NCBI GenBank assembly: GCA_024704175.1
Contig: CP085629.1
Coordinates: forward strand, 3,162,001-3,226,000
DNA: 64,000 nt
From: Paenibacillus sp. P25
GTDB lineage: Bacteria; Bacillota; Bacilli; Paenibacillales; NBRC-103111
Reading direction: 5' to 3'
Below are positions 20,073-30,937 of the stretch, one piece after another (positions within the stretch are counted from its first letter, which is position 1; each line of letters starts with the position of its first letter). The notes under the pieces were generated by a model. That model was not told the DNA's origin, searched no databases, and saw only the letters and a program-made list of their open reading frames with translations. A program made the translations under genes and the position numbers.

Positions 20073-21104
20073 GTTGGCCTGCGGCTGCGCCACAAGCCGG
20101 AGCAGGAACATCTCCAGGCCGAGCACCTTGTCGATCCGGCCGCTTTTCATTTGAAAGTCGAGATCGGCGAGTCGCCTCAAGATGTCGGCCAGCCGGGCCG
20201 CCTCGAAACGTCCGGCTTGGCCGGCCGCGATTTTCACCGCATAAGGATGGAGGCCGATTTGCGAGGCGATCTGCTGCTGCGAATACCCCTGCTGCATCAA
20301 GTCCTTTACCTGGTACATGATGCGGAACTGGCGGGCGATCAGCATGACGATCTTGATCGGCTCTTCCTTCCGCCTCAGCAGTTCATTCAGCATCGTAAAC
20401 GCCTGCTCCAGCTGAAGCTGGACGATCGATTCGATAAGGATAAATATATTTTGCTCGATACTCCGCGTGACCAGCTGCTCCAAATCCTGAGAGGTCAGCG
20501 TACCACCGGGACCGACGTACCGGGCGCATTTTTCAATTTCCTTCGTCAACGCCTGAAGGCTGGTGCCGGTGTACAAAATCAGCTGCTCGGCGACTCCCGG
20601 CGCGAACGAGAAACCTGCTTTATCCGCTTCCTGCAGCACCCAATGGCCCAGCTCATCGGCCGACAGCACCGTACAGGGAATCAGCACATTCGCTTCTTTC
20701 AGCGTTTTCACGATTTTTTTCCGTTCGTCCAGCTTGTCCGCATCCACCGTAAAGACGATAATCGAGAAATCGACCGGGGACTTGAGATAGTCCGCCAGCC
20801 GGTCCAGCTTATGCTCGACCTTGCCGCTTTCTTTGGCACCGGTCAGAAAAGCCGCGCCGCTGGCAATGACCACCTTTCGCGGCACGATAAAAGGCAGCGT
20901 TTCGGCCTCTTCTATCACTGCCTCCACCGGCGTCTCCGCCAAGTCGTATTTGGACACGGCAAACGCCCGGTGCTCCGGCTCGATCAGCTTGTCCGTCAGC
21001 TTGTCAATCAGCTCTTGAATCAGGTACGTTTCCGATCCGTAGCAAACATATACGGGGGCATACTGTCCTTTCTGAATTTGCTTGACCGCCGTCTTATAAT
21101 CCAT
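20050..21104 (-). CDS. holA: HolA, DNA polymerase III delta subunit (3' end disturbed)
   Basis: Clamp-loader delta subunit. It starts MDYKTAVKQIQKGQYAPVYVCYGSETYLIQ. Family blocks are TVDADKLDERKKIVKTLK, ITRSIEQNIFILIES-like (TRSIEQNIFILIESIV), EEPIKIVMLIARQFR and LGLEMFLLRL, where the family normally ends. As written the frame has no stop there. It runs through the terminator and antisense to all of rpsT, to 19605, which cannot be right. A one-base shift just after LLRL gives a TAG inside the terminator and about 351 residues. I therefore end it there; the exact 3' end is uncertain. Confidence 0.85.
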
Positions 21105-21340
21105 CTCTTCGCATTCACCGTCTTCCTGAAGCTCATTACGTCCCATGATACCAACTACAAAGGGATTACGTCAAAGCCTTTCGGCCCCAACCTAATCCCT
21201 TTGTCCGAATCCCATCTATATAAACACCCTGGAAAAGCTCTAGAAACCTTTCTCACGGGTGGTCATACGACGTGATCGCAGGCTTCATACTTTATATATA
21301 CGCCGGGTCCGGCGAAAGTGTGAATGATTCTCCGGCCGTT
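21105..21340 (-). promoter_or_regulatory. holA leader with a structured inverted repeat
   Basis: No gene seen. CAAAGGGATTA (21158-21168) pairs exactly with TAATCCCTTTG (21193-21203). The loop contains GCC-GAAA-GGC, a small stem capped by a GNRA tetraloop. There is no T-run after it on either strand. As RNA upstream of holA it would fold as an 11-bp stem with an internal hairpin. No known riboswitch class was recognised. The B. subtilis small gene yqzM, expected here, is absent. Confidence 0.5.
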
Positions 21341-22657
21341 TTACAGCCCGCTTTCCGACAAATCCTTCATCTTGATCAAGTACGTCTTGACCGTCTGATC
21401 CGAAGCGTGAACCTCGTAGGTCAACTGATCCTCTTCATTCCAAGAAAGAAGCACAATTTGGTCCTTATCCGTAAACTTGAATTTGGACGTATAAACCGTC
21501 TTCCCCTGCTTATCATTCACCTTCACCTGGCCTTCTTGAACCACCGCCGTGTAAGTGCCGTCCTTGGACGGGAGTCGCTCCTCCGCCGTTTGGGATGCCG
21601 GCGGTACGGCGGCAATCCCCATGGGCGCTTGATTCGCGGGAGTCGCCGATGGGGTGGAGCTCCTCGCCTCCGGAGATGTCTTCGCGGGTCGCCTCGCTTT
21701 GCCGGCTCTCTGCAGGCGCATCGGCCGGCGGACTGCCGGCTGATGCGCTCGTGCCGGAGCTTGGCGCCAGCATCGTATGCGGCGCAGGAGCCGGCGCAGA
21801 AGGGGCCTGCGCATCGGCTTGCGGCTGAACGGGCTCCTGGGCGCCGCTAGCCGGCGGCTGTACGGTCTGCGGGGGCTGATCGGCGGCGGAAGGCTCCACC
21901 TTTCTCGCCTTGGGCGCCTGCTCCGCCGGAGCTTCGTCCCCGGTGTGCTGCTGTCCCGCAGCTTCGAGCTCCGGCGCAGCCTGTGAAGCGCTCACCCCGC
22001 CGGACTTCGGCTCTTCCGCTTCGGTCCTCGGCGCATTCGTATCCGCTGCACCGTACATCGCCCCTGCCGCTTCTCCGAAGCGCCGGACGGCGTACCTGCA
22101 CCGCCTGCCGATGTAGACGCGGCGCCGTTCCCGTCTGCAGCGCTCTTGGCAGACGCCCCGGCAGAAGCGGAGCTTGTCTTGTCGTCTTTGAACATCCCAA
22201 GGGAAGTCAGCATTTGTCCTGCATCCTGCTTGGTCTGCCCTTCCTGGAACAGGAAGAATCCAAGAACCAGCCCGGCCGCCACCACACCGCCGAACACCGG
22301 GAGCGAGAACCATCCCTTCATCGGTTTGCGCCGGCTTCCGGAACGTCCAAGCCGGGAAGCTCCTCGAGGAAGCGGATCCGCCGCTGGCTCCCTGACAGGC
22401 TCCACCCGTTCCGCTTCCGCCGGCAAGGCGACTGCGTCCAGCTCCTCCAGCTGCGGCAGGATGGCGTCCACCAGGCTGTATGGCGGTGTGACCTTCGGTA
22501 AGCTCTCGAGCTCCTGAGAGAGATTCACCAGGCGCTCGAACAGCTCCGAGCAATCCGGACACTGCTGCAGATGCCCCAGCATCCGGCTGTATTCCGTCTC
22601 ATCGAGATCCCGATCCAGGTATCTCTGCATCAGTTCGATCACCTCTTGACACATCAT
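21341..22657 (-). CDS. Membrane anti-sigma factor with zinc-finger domain (two frameshifts)
   Basis: Partner of the ECF sigma factor just upstream. The N-terminal zf-HC2 anti-sigma domain has H-x3-C-x2-C (HLQQCPDC, residues about 29-36). One transmembrane helix (FGGVVAAGLVLGFFLF) follows at about 125, then a long Ala/Pro/Gln/Glu-rich extracellular region and a C-terminal beta domain (DGTYTAVVQEGQVKVNDKQG...VYTSKFKFTDKDQIVLLSWN). The frame moves near 22074-22084 and again near 21655-21690. Joining the three pieces gives about 438 residues. The C-terminal domain may sense an envelope signal; this is inferred. Confidence 0.82.
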
Positions 22658-22750
22658 CCCCGTACACTACCTTTCTGTCCGAATCGTATGCTAATCCTAA
22701 TACGGCTGACGCAACGCATGCGGTTCTTTATGCGAACCCGCTTCCTCCCG

Positions 22751-23305
22751 TTACCGAACGGCTTCGGAGGAAGGCTTCTTATAATCCCTGAGTATCGTTT
22801 GAAGCTGCTGCCTGGCCCGGAACAAATACGATTTCACGGTATTGATCGGCAAATTCAGCGATTCGGCGATCTCGTTGTAGGAAAAATCCTGCAGATACCG
22901 CAGCACCACCACCGTCCGGTGATGCTCCGGAAGCTTATCGATCGCCGCCCGGATATCCTGGGCGATATAAGATGACATGACCTCGTCCTCAACGGTCTGT
23001 TGAGCCGTAAAATTCATTTCATGCTGTTCAATGGAAACCGTCGGACGCGACCTTCTGAATTTATCGATGCACAAGTTGGTTACAATCCGCTGGACCCACG
23101 TTTTGAACTGGGCCTTTTCCTCGTAGGAGTTGATCTTGGTATAGATCCGAATTAACGCTTCCTGTGCGGCGTCCATCGCGTCCTGCTCATTCCCCAGAAC
23201 ATAATAAGCAGTGCGGTAGACGTGGTTTTCGATATCACGCAATAGGGTAATTAGAGCGTCGCGATCGCCCGCTTGGGCAGCTTTTATCAGCTCTGGCGCT
23301 ACCAC
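22751..23305 (-). CDS. ECF RNA polymerase sigma factor
   Basis: Extracytoplasmic-function sigma-70 of 184 residues. Region 2 spans YRTAYYVLGNEQDAMDAAQEALIRIYTKI with FKTWVQRIVTNLCIDKFRR. Region 4 is LPEHHRTVVVLRYLQDFSYNEIAESL followed by NLPINTVKSYLFRARQQL. The GTG start follows GAGAGGGG. It is 93 bases upstream of its membrane anti-sigma gene, the usual SigW/RsiW-type arrangement. The regulon is unknown; a candidate autoregulatory promoter lies upstream. Confidence 0.93.
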   Translation of the reverse strand: MVAPELIKAAQAGDRDALITLLRDIENHVYRTAYYVLGNEQDAMDAAQEALIRIYTKINSYEEKAQFKTWVQRIVTNLCIDKFRRSRPTVSIEQHEMNFTAQQTVEDEVMSSYIAQDIRAAIDKLPEHHRTVVVLRYLQDFSYNEIAESLNLPINTVKSYLFRARQQLQTILRDYKKPSSEAVR

Positions 23306-23330
23306 TGGGATCCCCTCTCTTGCAACCTTA

Positions 23331-23359
23331 TAAACGAGCCGGGATGCAAATATGTTGCA
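23331..23359 (-). promoter_or_regulatory. Candidate ECF-type autoregulatory promoter
   Basis: TGCAAC-N17-CGTTTA about 26 bases before the sigma factor start. ECF promoters have an AAC-containing -35 and CGT at -10. A single instance, so weak evidence. Confidence 0.4.
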
Positions 23360-23466
23360 CGGTCCTGGAACTCTATTTAGAATATCAAATTTTGATTATG
23401 AGGTATATAGGTAAGAAAAGAGGACAAAAGGACATTTTCTGAGATATGCCGGGGCCGGCGGAACGT

Positions 23467-23513
23467 AAAAAAATCCCTTCCGAGACGGCTCGATCCACCG
23501 TCGTTCGGAAGGG
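23467..23513 (-). terminator. Terminator after the EamA transporter
   Basis: CCCTTCCGAACGACGG / CCGTCTCGGAAGGG hairpin followed by seven T on the minus strand, immediately after the stop codon. Confidence 0.9.
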
Positions 23514-24461
23514 TTAAGCATGATGGACAAGTATACTGTGCCGCTTATTGATCCCCGGCCGCTTCGTCCGCCCGGATCCGGGCTTAAACTCCGACACGGC
23601 CATTCCGGCCAGAATGAATGCGATGCCCAGCCACTGCAGCCAGCCGGTCTTCTCCTGCAGCAGCAGCCCGGAGCACAGGACGACGACCGGCGGCTCCACC
23701 GCACCGAGAATCGAGGACAGGCCTGTTTCGATATGCGGCGCTCCTTTGGCGTACAAATAAGACGGGATCACCATTCCGAAGAAGCCGAGCAAGGCCCCCC
23801 AGATCCAAAGTCCCTGCCCCAGGGTCCCGTTCCACAAAAACTGCGGCGGATAAATCAAGCTCACGGCAACGGCCGCACCGGTAATCATCCAGGTGCTGCG
23901 CAGCAGAGCGGGCACCTGAACCGCCACCCGGCCGCTGAAATAGATGAACAGCGTGTAGCACGCGACCGATAACAGCCCGAGACCGATGCCATAGATGCTC
24001 ACATGCTGAAAATGGCCTGTGGTCATGCCCGAAGCGAGCAGCGTGCCACCGAGAATGATGCCGACGGCCACGATTTGAAACTTCCCGGGCGTCTTCCCAT
24101 GAAGAATCCAGTCCAGCAGGAGCCCCATCCAGGTAAATTGGAACAGGAGCAGGACGGCAAAGGAAGCATCCAAGGCCGTAAGCGAGTAATAGTAAAATAC
24201 ACCCGTGAGTCCCGTAAACGTGCCGGCGCCCATCAGCTTCCACCGGTCGCGTGCGGAAATCTCCCTGATCCTGCCCCACAGCGGCAGGCTGAACAGCCAC
24301 AGAGCCGCGCAGCCCATCAGCACCTGACTTCCGGTTACCTCCGAGGGCTTAAACCCGGCCTGGTAGGCCAGCTTGACGAAAGTCGATAAAATGCCGTAGG
24401 ACGCCGCTCCCAGCAGCACCATGATGCTTGCCTTTAAGCGGGATGTCGTTCGTGTTGTCAT
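23514..24461 (-). CDS. EamA-family (DMT) transporter
   Basis: Ten-helix drug/metabolite transporter with two EamA repeats, 315 residues. Recognisable blocks are GAASYGILSTFVKLAYQAGF in the first helix pair and GLSSILGAVEPPVVVLCSGLLLQEK near the end of the second repeat. The start MTTRTTSRLKASIM follows AAAAGGAC. The substrate cannot be predicted. It is separated from its neighbours by a terminator and about 90 bases, so it is probably transcribed alone. Confidence 0.9.
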   Translation of the reverse strand: MTTRTTSRLKASIMVLLGAASYGILSTFVKLAYQAGFKPSEVTGSQVLMGCAALWLFSLPLWGRIREISARDRWKLMGAGTFTGLTGVFYYYSLTALDASFAVLLLFQFTWMGLLLDWILHGKTPGKFQIVAVGIILGGTLLASGMTTGHFQHVSIYGIGLGLLSVACYTLFIYFSGRVAVQVPALLRSTWMITGAAVAVSLIYPPQFLWNGTLGQGLWIWGALLGFFGMVIPSYLYAKGAPHIETGLSSILGAVEPPVVVLCSGLLLQEKTGWLQWLGIAFILAGMAVSEFKPGSGRTKRPGINKRHSILVHHA

Positions 24462-24550
24462 AAGTAGTCCTTTTCGATAAAAATCCCTCACCCACCCGCG
24501 GCGCCTGCTTTCGGGTTATCCCCGGGCAGCGACCCCCGCACAAGAAACCT

Positions 24551-25174
24551 TCATAACCCGTCCGTTTTGCGGAGCGTAAGCGATTGAAAATGCGGCTCGC
24601 CCGCGACTAAAGGCACGGTATGAAAGTCCTGCAGCGCAAAATAAGGCGTTACGCTGCTCTGAACCGACCGGTCCGAATACATGGCAAAGAAACGCTTCGG
24701 CTCGCACCAATCCTTGTCCCATACGCCTTCGGAATCTATCCCGCCGTACAATCCCATGAAAAAGAGTCCGTCCGGCCGTAGTACGCGGCGGATCTCTTCC
24801 ATCACCGTGCCGAGCTCAGCTTTGGGAACATGGAGCAGGCAGTTCAGCGCGTAAACGGCATCGAAGCTTTCATCCTCAAAATCCAGCGAATAAAAGTCCA
24901 TCACCCGGGTATCCAGCCCCTTCTCCCGGCATAGCCGGATCATTTCCGGCGAGAGGTCGATGCATTTCACCGACAGCCCCTTGTCATGAAAGAAGCGGCT
25001 GTCCTTCCCCGTCCCGGCGCCGATCTCAAGCAAGGCGCTTTTGTTCTCCGCGGCCAGCCGGTTAAGGAACGCGTCCCGCTCCGCGATTTTCCAATCGGAG
25101 ACGGCGGATTGCGAGCGGCGAACCGCATCGGCGTCATAGGCCTGCGCCAGCCTCTGCTTCGTTTCAACCACCAT
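24551..25174 (-). CDS. Class I SAM-dependent methyltransferase
   Basis: 207-residue Rossmann-fold methyltransferase. Motif I is LLEIGAGTGKDSRFF, motif II VKCIDLSPEMIRLCRE, and a further motif FDAVYALNCLLHVPK; the post-motif is VLRPDGLFFMGLYGG. It resembles the UbiE/BioC-like small-molecule group, but the substrate is unknown. The ATG of MVVETKQRLAQ is preferred because GGAGGATATT sits in front of it; an ATG seven codons earlier has no ribosome site. Confidence 0.87.
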   Translation of the reverse strand: MVVETKQRLAQAYDADAVRRSQSAVSDWKIAERDAFLNRLAAENKSALLEIGAGTGKDSRFFHDKGLSVKCIDLSPEMIRLCREKGLDTRVMDFYSLDFEDESFDAVYALNCLLHVPKAELGTVMEEIRRVLRPDGLFFMGLYGGIDSEGVWDKDWCEPKRFFAMYSDRSVQSSVTPYFALQDFHTVPLVAGEPHFQSLTLRKTDGL

Positions 25175-25269
25175 AATATCCTCCATATCGGTCATTTCAA
25201 ATCATTATAGCACATACGTTCGAATTGGGAACGGGTCATTTCAAAAAAACGGACCACAGTGAAGCTGGC

Positions 25270-25596
25270 TTACCCTGTTCCCGTCTTTTTCCCCTTCTCC
25301 CGTTCGGTTCCGAGCAGCCGGAATGCTGCGCCAAACAAAGCGGTAAGGCCGAAGATTTGAATCCACACCCGATCCGTATCGACCTTTACGGTATAAAAGG
25401 TTCCCGAATACTTTCCATCCGGCGTCCGATAGGAAACCTCTTTCTTATAAACCCAGATCGGCTGATATCCGTGATCTTCCGGGAAAGGACTGTTCGGAGC
25501 GCTGTAATATTCGACGGGCACAGCAAGAAAACAGGTTATGGCGATCAAGACCGCGTATACATACAAAAGAAGCTTTCTGTCTCCCGCAGCGTTCAT
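25270..25596 (-). CDS. Small membrane protein of unknown function
   Basis: 108 residues with two predicted transmembrane segments, LLLYVYAVLIAITCFLAVPV and IQIFGLTALFGAAFRLLG. They flank an extracytoplasmic loop of about 50 residues rich in Tyr, Pro and charged residues (GYQPIWVYKKEVSYRTPDGKYSGTFY in two stretches). Not recognised. The ATG follows GGAGGGAG. It lies between comEC and the methyltransferase. Confidence 0.7.
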   Translation of the reverse strand: MNAAGDRKLLLYVYAVLIAITCFLAVPVEYYSAPNSPFPEDHGYQPIWVYKKEVSYRTPDGKYSGTFYTVKVDTDRVWIQIFGLTALFGAAFRLLGTEREKGKKTGTG

Positions 25597-25698
25597 CCGC
25601 ATCTCCCTCCGGTTCTCTACTGTACCCCCAAGCCATTTTACCATATACCGGTAATTTTGTAAGCGTAAAAAATCCCCCGCCGAAATATCCGCCTTGGA

Positions 25699-28254
25699 TT
25701 ACAGCTTTGTGCGAATATAAACCCGCCCGTCACGGACTTCCATCTGCACCTCGCCGTCTCGGTCCGTGCGATGAACGGCCGTACCGCCCTCCGTCAATCG
25801 GCTCAACACTCCCGCATTGGGATGGCCGTAGACGTTATGCGCCCCCACGGAGATGACCGCATGCTTCGGCCTCCAGGCCGAAAGCCACTCCTCCGAGGTC
25901 GAGCTTTTGCTCCCGTGGTGCGCGATCTTGAGCACATCGACCGGCCCCTCCGGAAGTAAACCCGGAATCTCGCCGCCAAGCCGTAGAAGCTCTCTTTCCG
26001 CTCCCTGGTCCATGTCGCCTGTGAACAGCCACCGGGTTCCTCCCATGTTCATATAGAATACGACCGAGCTCGGATTCTGGTCCTCCACAAGACGGATCGG
26101 GGCATCCGGCCCGCCCCCGAGAGGATGCAGGAATCGCAGCTCCGTCCGCCCGTCCAGACTGAGCCCGTCCCCGCATGAACGGCAACCAGTTCCGTCCCGT
26201 GATCGAGCGCGGTCCGGAACAGCTTCTCCACCTCCGGTCCGGGCTTCAAGGTGCCGTTAAAAAGCAGCTTGTTCACGGGGATTTGCTCCAGCACCGCCTG
26301 CAGCCCGCCAAAATGATCCGCATCCTGATGGGTCAGCAGCATATAATCGATCCGCTGCACTCCGCGCTTTTTGAGCAGCGGCACCAGCAACTTGCGGCCG
26401 ACGTCGTAGGGATCCCTGCGGGTTTTCCACTCCTCCCCGGGCTTCCGGAACGTTACCGTGCCTCCGCCGTCCACCAGCATGACGCTTCGCGAAACCGGCG
26501 ACCGGATCAGGATGCTGTCCCCTTGGCCTACATCGATAAACTGCACCTCTCCGGTCCGCGGTCTGCCCGATTTCCGGCGAATATCCGAACAGCAGCAGCA
26601 GCACCACACCCGCACCGCTTGCAGGAAGAAGAACGTATACGGTAAAACGGCTCCGTTTCCCGGCGCGGATCTGTTCCTGCACCGTCGTCAGCATAGGGCC
26701 CGACTCGGCGGACGCCGCCCCTGCGCTGCTCCGGCGCCATTCCTGCAGGGCCATGACGAGAACGGCCAACGCCCCGTAGTAAAGCAGGATCCAGAGGGGG
26801 CCCGGACTCGGCCAAATCGTCTGAAACGCATCCATCCGGCTCATCAACCCGATCAGCCAAAACAGCGCATCGTTCCCTTTAGCTACCGTCCAGGCGACTA
26901 CGCTTCCCGCCGGTTTCCACACCATTCCCGTAAACAGCGCAATCAGCCCGGCGGGCATGGTAAACATACTGAATACCGGAACCAGCAGCAGATTGGCGGC
27001 AAGCGACAAGAGCGAGAATTGATTGAAATAATAGATCGACAGCGGGAACGAAATCATCTGCGCCACGATGGCGATGGAGAGCGCATCCCGCAGCTTCGCA
27101 TAACGGATCGGCAGCGACCTGCTGACCTGGGGCACGCCCAGAATCAAGCCCAGTGTAACCAAATAAGACAGCTGGAAGCTGACATCGAGCAGGTAATAAG
27201 GATTCCACAGCAGCATCAGAACCCCGGCTCCCAAAGCGATATGAAGCCCGTCCTTCAGCTTGTTGCGGTAAGCGGCATACAAGGCGATCATCGCCATGAG
27301 CCCGGCCCGGATAATCGAAGGCGAGGCGCCGGTTGCAACGATATAGAGAGGCAGAAGCAGCATGCCGGTCAGGAGCATCGCTTCCCGGGTTAGCCCGCTG
27401 ACGCCGCAGCACCCACATAACGCAGCCCAAAAAAATCGCCACGTTAAGCCCCGAGACGGCGATGATATGCGTAAGGCCAAGCTTCGAAAACATATCGAAC
27501 TGCTCCGGATCGATATCGTCGTCCATGCCGATCAGCATGCCCTTCATAAATCCGCCCTGCTTCTCCGGGAACAGCTCCTCGATCCGCTTAGCCAGCATCA
27601 GGCGCATCCAGTCCGAATAACGCAGCGGATTCCAGTATTCCGGGTCGCCCGGTTCCGGCTTGGTAACAGCGACCGCATCCAGTCCCTTCGCCGACAACTG
27701 CCAATGCACGTGCTGCGGCCGCAAGTAACGGCGGTAGTCGAAGCCGTCGAAATTGCGGGCCGTCTCCGGCCGCCGCAGCGTGCCGGACAGCGTAATCCGG
27801 TCCCCCGCTCCCACTGCGCCGCAGCTGATTGTTCTTCCCGTTTTACAAGACGGATCGATACCTGTATCTTTTCCCCTTGCACGAATGCGGTATTCCCGTC
27901 CAGCTTCCATTCGCCCGACACGGCTTGGAAGGATACGCGGTCCCCGTCCACCGTTACCGGCTCCGCCAACCGGCCGCTGAAAGTAACCGGAATTTCTTCT
28001 ACATCCGGTACAGACAGCTTCGTACGGTTACTCCCGTCATATTGGCCGTAATAACCGGCCGCCATTGCGATCACCAGCAATGCAGGGATCAGGCGCCCGG
28101 ACCGCTTCCGCATAAGGTAACCCGTCACGAACAGCAGGAGTCCCGAAACCAGACTGACCCGGAGATCCAGCCAAGACACGCTTAAGCTGCAGGCCAGCGC
28201 ATATCCGGCGGTCCAGCATACGGCGAATGCGGCAATCGGCCGGTTTTGAAGCAA
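25699..28254 (-). CDS. comEC: ComEC, DNA-uptake channel (four frameshifts)
   Basis: Membrane channel for transforming DNA. Order: N-terminal helices, a soluble OB-like part (VTFSGRLAEPVTVDGDRV; RITLSGTLRRPETARNFDGFDYRRYL), the competence membrane domain (KLGLTHIIAVSGLNVAIFLG; GASPSIIRAGLMAMIALYA; NPYYLLDVSFQLSYLVTLG), and a metallo-beta-lactamase domain (FIDVGQGDSILIRSP; LLTHQDADHFGGL; LFTGDMDQGAERELL; LKIAHHGSKSST). The pieces lie in different frames, with shifts near 27804, 27400, 26565 and 26150. Joined length is about 850 residues. The TTG start has AAGGAGGGAG in front. A terminator separates it from comEB. Confidence 0.9.
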
Positions 28255-28276
28255 ACGTCTCCCTCCTTTCTGACAC

Positions 28277-28314
28277 AAAAAAACCTCTTCCTGCGTTATC
28301 CGCAAAAAGAGGTT
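28277..28314 (-). terminator. Terminator between comEB and comEC
   Basis: AACCTCTTTTTGCG / CGCAGGAAGAGGTT followed by seven T on the minus strand. It lies 19 bases past the comEB stop and 23 bases before the comEC start, so it should reduce or uncouple comEC expression. Confidence 0.85.
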
Positions 28315-28332
28315 CTTCCTCCTGGATTCGGT

Positions 28333-28845
28333 TTAGTTTTGCACTTCCGCCAGCGTTCCCGCCGGAGGCTCGTAATGCTCCAAGCGGCGGAAGCGGATGC
28401 CTTTGCGTTCCATTAAAGTTTGGACCTTCTCGCTGTCCTTCGGATACGGCCGGTGAAAAATAATTTCGACGATGCCGCTGTTAGCCAGCATATTGGCGCA
28501 GGTCCAGCAGGGCTGGTCCGTAACATAGACGACGGAGCCTTCCCGGTCCTCGCGGTCGGTGAACAAGAGCAAATTCTGCTCCGCATGAATGGTACGGATG
28601 CAGCGCTGCTTCTTGACCACCTGCTCGCCGCCTTCCTTCTGCACCAGCTCGTATTCCTCTACCAGCATACAGCCGGCCTCCGAGCAGTCCGGCACCCCCA
28701 TCGGGGCGCCATTGTAGGCTGTTCCGAGCAGCTTCTTTCCTTGAACCAAGACGGCTCCCACATGGCGGCGGCTGCATTGCGAGCGGGTCGAGGCCATATA
28801 TGCCATATCCATAAAGTAGGTATCCCAGTCCTTGCGGGCCGTCAT
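28333..28845 (-). CDS. comEB: ComEB, dCMP deaminase family protein
   Basis: Deoxycytidylate deaminase-like enzyme of 170 residues, encoded in com loci but, in B. subtilis, reported to help ComGA localise rather than to be needed for uptake. Zinc and catalytic residues are HAE (TIHAEQNLL) and PCWTC. The substrate-binding block is GTAYNGAPMGVPDCSEAGC. The ATG follows AAAAGGAGCG, 15 bases after the homocysteine synthase gene, so the two share a transcript. Confidence 0.95.
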   Translation of the reverse strand: MTARKDWDTYFMDMAYMASTRSQCSRRHVGAVLVQGKKLLGTAYNGAPMGVPDCSEAGCMLVEEYELVQKEGGEQVVKKQRCIRTIHAEQNLLLFTDREDREGSVVYVTDQPCWTCANMLANSGIVEIIFHRPYPKDSEKVQTLMERKGIRFRRLEHYEPPAGTLAEVQN

Positions 28846-28860
28846 TTTATCTCGCTCCTT

Positions 28861-30250
<1,390 letters not shown>

Positions 30251-30257
30251 CTATTCA

Positions 30258-30836
30258 TTAAGGTTCCACCGTAATGTGCGGCTTCAGCTTTTCGAGCATT
30301 TTACTGCCGATCCCTTTCACTTCAAGCAGCTGCTCCACCCGCGCAAACGAGCCTCCCAGCCGTTCCCGCGGCTCCAGTATGGCCTTCGCGCGGCTGGCCC
30401 CGATCCCCGGCGGCTCCTCCAGCTGCGAAGCCGTGGCCCGGTTCAGATTCAATTTGGACCCGGCGGAGGGCGGTGCGGCGACCGCCGGAGGCTTCGGCGT
30501 TTCCACGGTGCTTGACGGCGGCGCATTCTTCGCCTCTTCCCCTTTCTTCTGCAGCGTCTCGGAAGTCCCCGGGGTCTCTTCCGGCTTCTTCTCCTGCGGT
30601 TTCCCCGTCTTCTGCCCCTCAGCCGGCTTCTTCTCCTGCAGTTTCGCCGCCTGCTGGGTCTCCCGCATTTCCGATTGCTGCTCCAAGAGCCGGCGCATCT
30701 CGTCGTCGGCCGCCTTCCAGCCGTTCAATCCCTCGGCCGTTTCCCAGGGACGCCAAACGAATAGACAAAGCAGTACACCGCATAGCAGCAGTACACCGGC
30801 ACCGCTCCACATTTTCATGGAATTGGACGAAAACAT
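30258..30836 (-). CDS. comEA: ComEA, DNA receptor for competence
   Basis: Membrane-anchored receptor that binds double-stranded DNA outside the cell. 192 residues: a single N-terminal membrane segment (WSGAGVLLLCGVLLCLFVW), a long Lys/Glu/Pro/Gln linker (about 40-125), and a C-terminal helix-hairpin-helix pair (KLNLNRATASQLEEPPGIG and VEQLLEVKGIGSKMLEKLKP). The ATG follows GGAGGTG. Two prolines in the first hairpin (EEPPGIG; ILEPRE) are unusual where Leu and Tyr are typical; these may be base errors. Divergent from comER. Confidence 0.93.
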   Translation of the reverse strand: MFSSNSMKMWSGAGVLLLCGVLLCLFVWRPWETAEGLNGWKAADDEMRRLLEQQSEMRETQQAAKLQEKKPAEGQKTGKPQEKKPEETPGTSETLQKKGEEAKNAPPSSTVETPKPPAVAAPPSAGSKLNLNRATASQLEEPPGIGASRAKAILEPRERLGGSFARVEQLLEVKGIGSKMLEKLKPHITVEP

Positions 30837-30937
30837 CCGAAGCACCTCCGTTCAAGTATTTTTTCAGAATAAACGCATAGTTTCAAAGATCGCGGCATAG
30901 GGATGAAGAAGGCTGCAATCTTTCAGGAGGGATGGTC

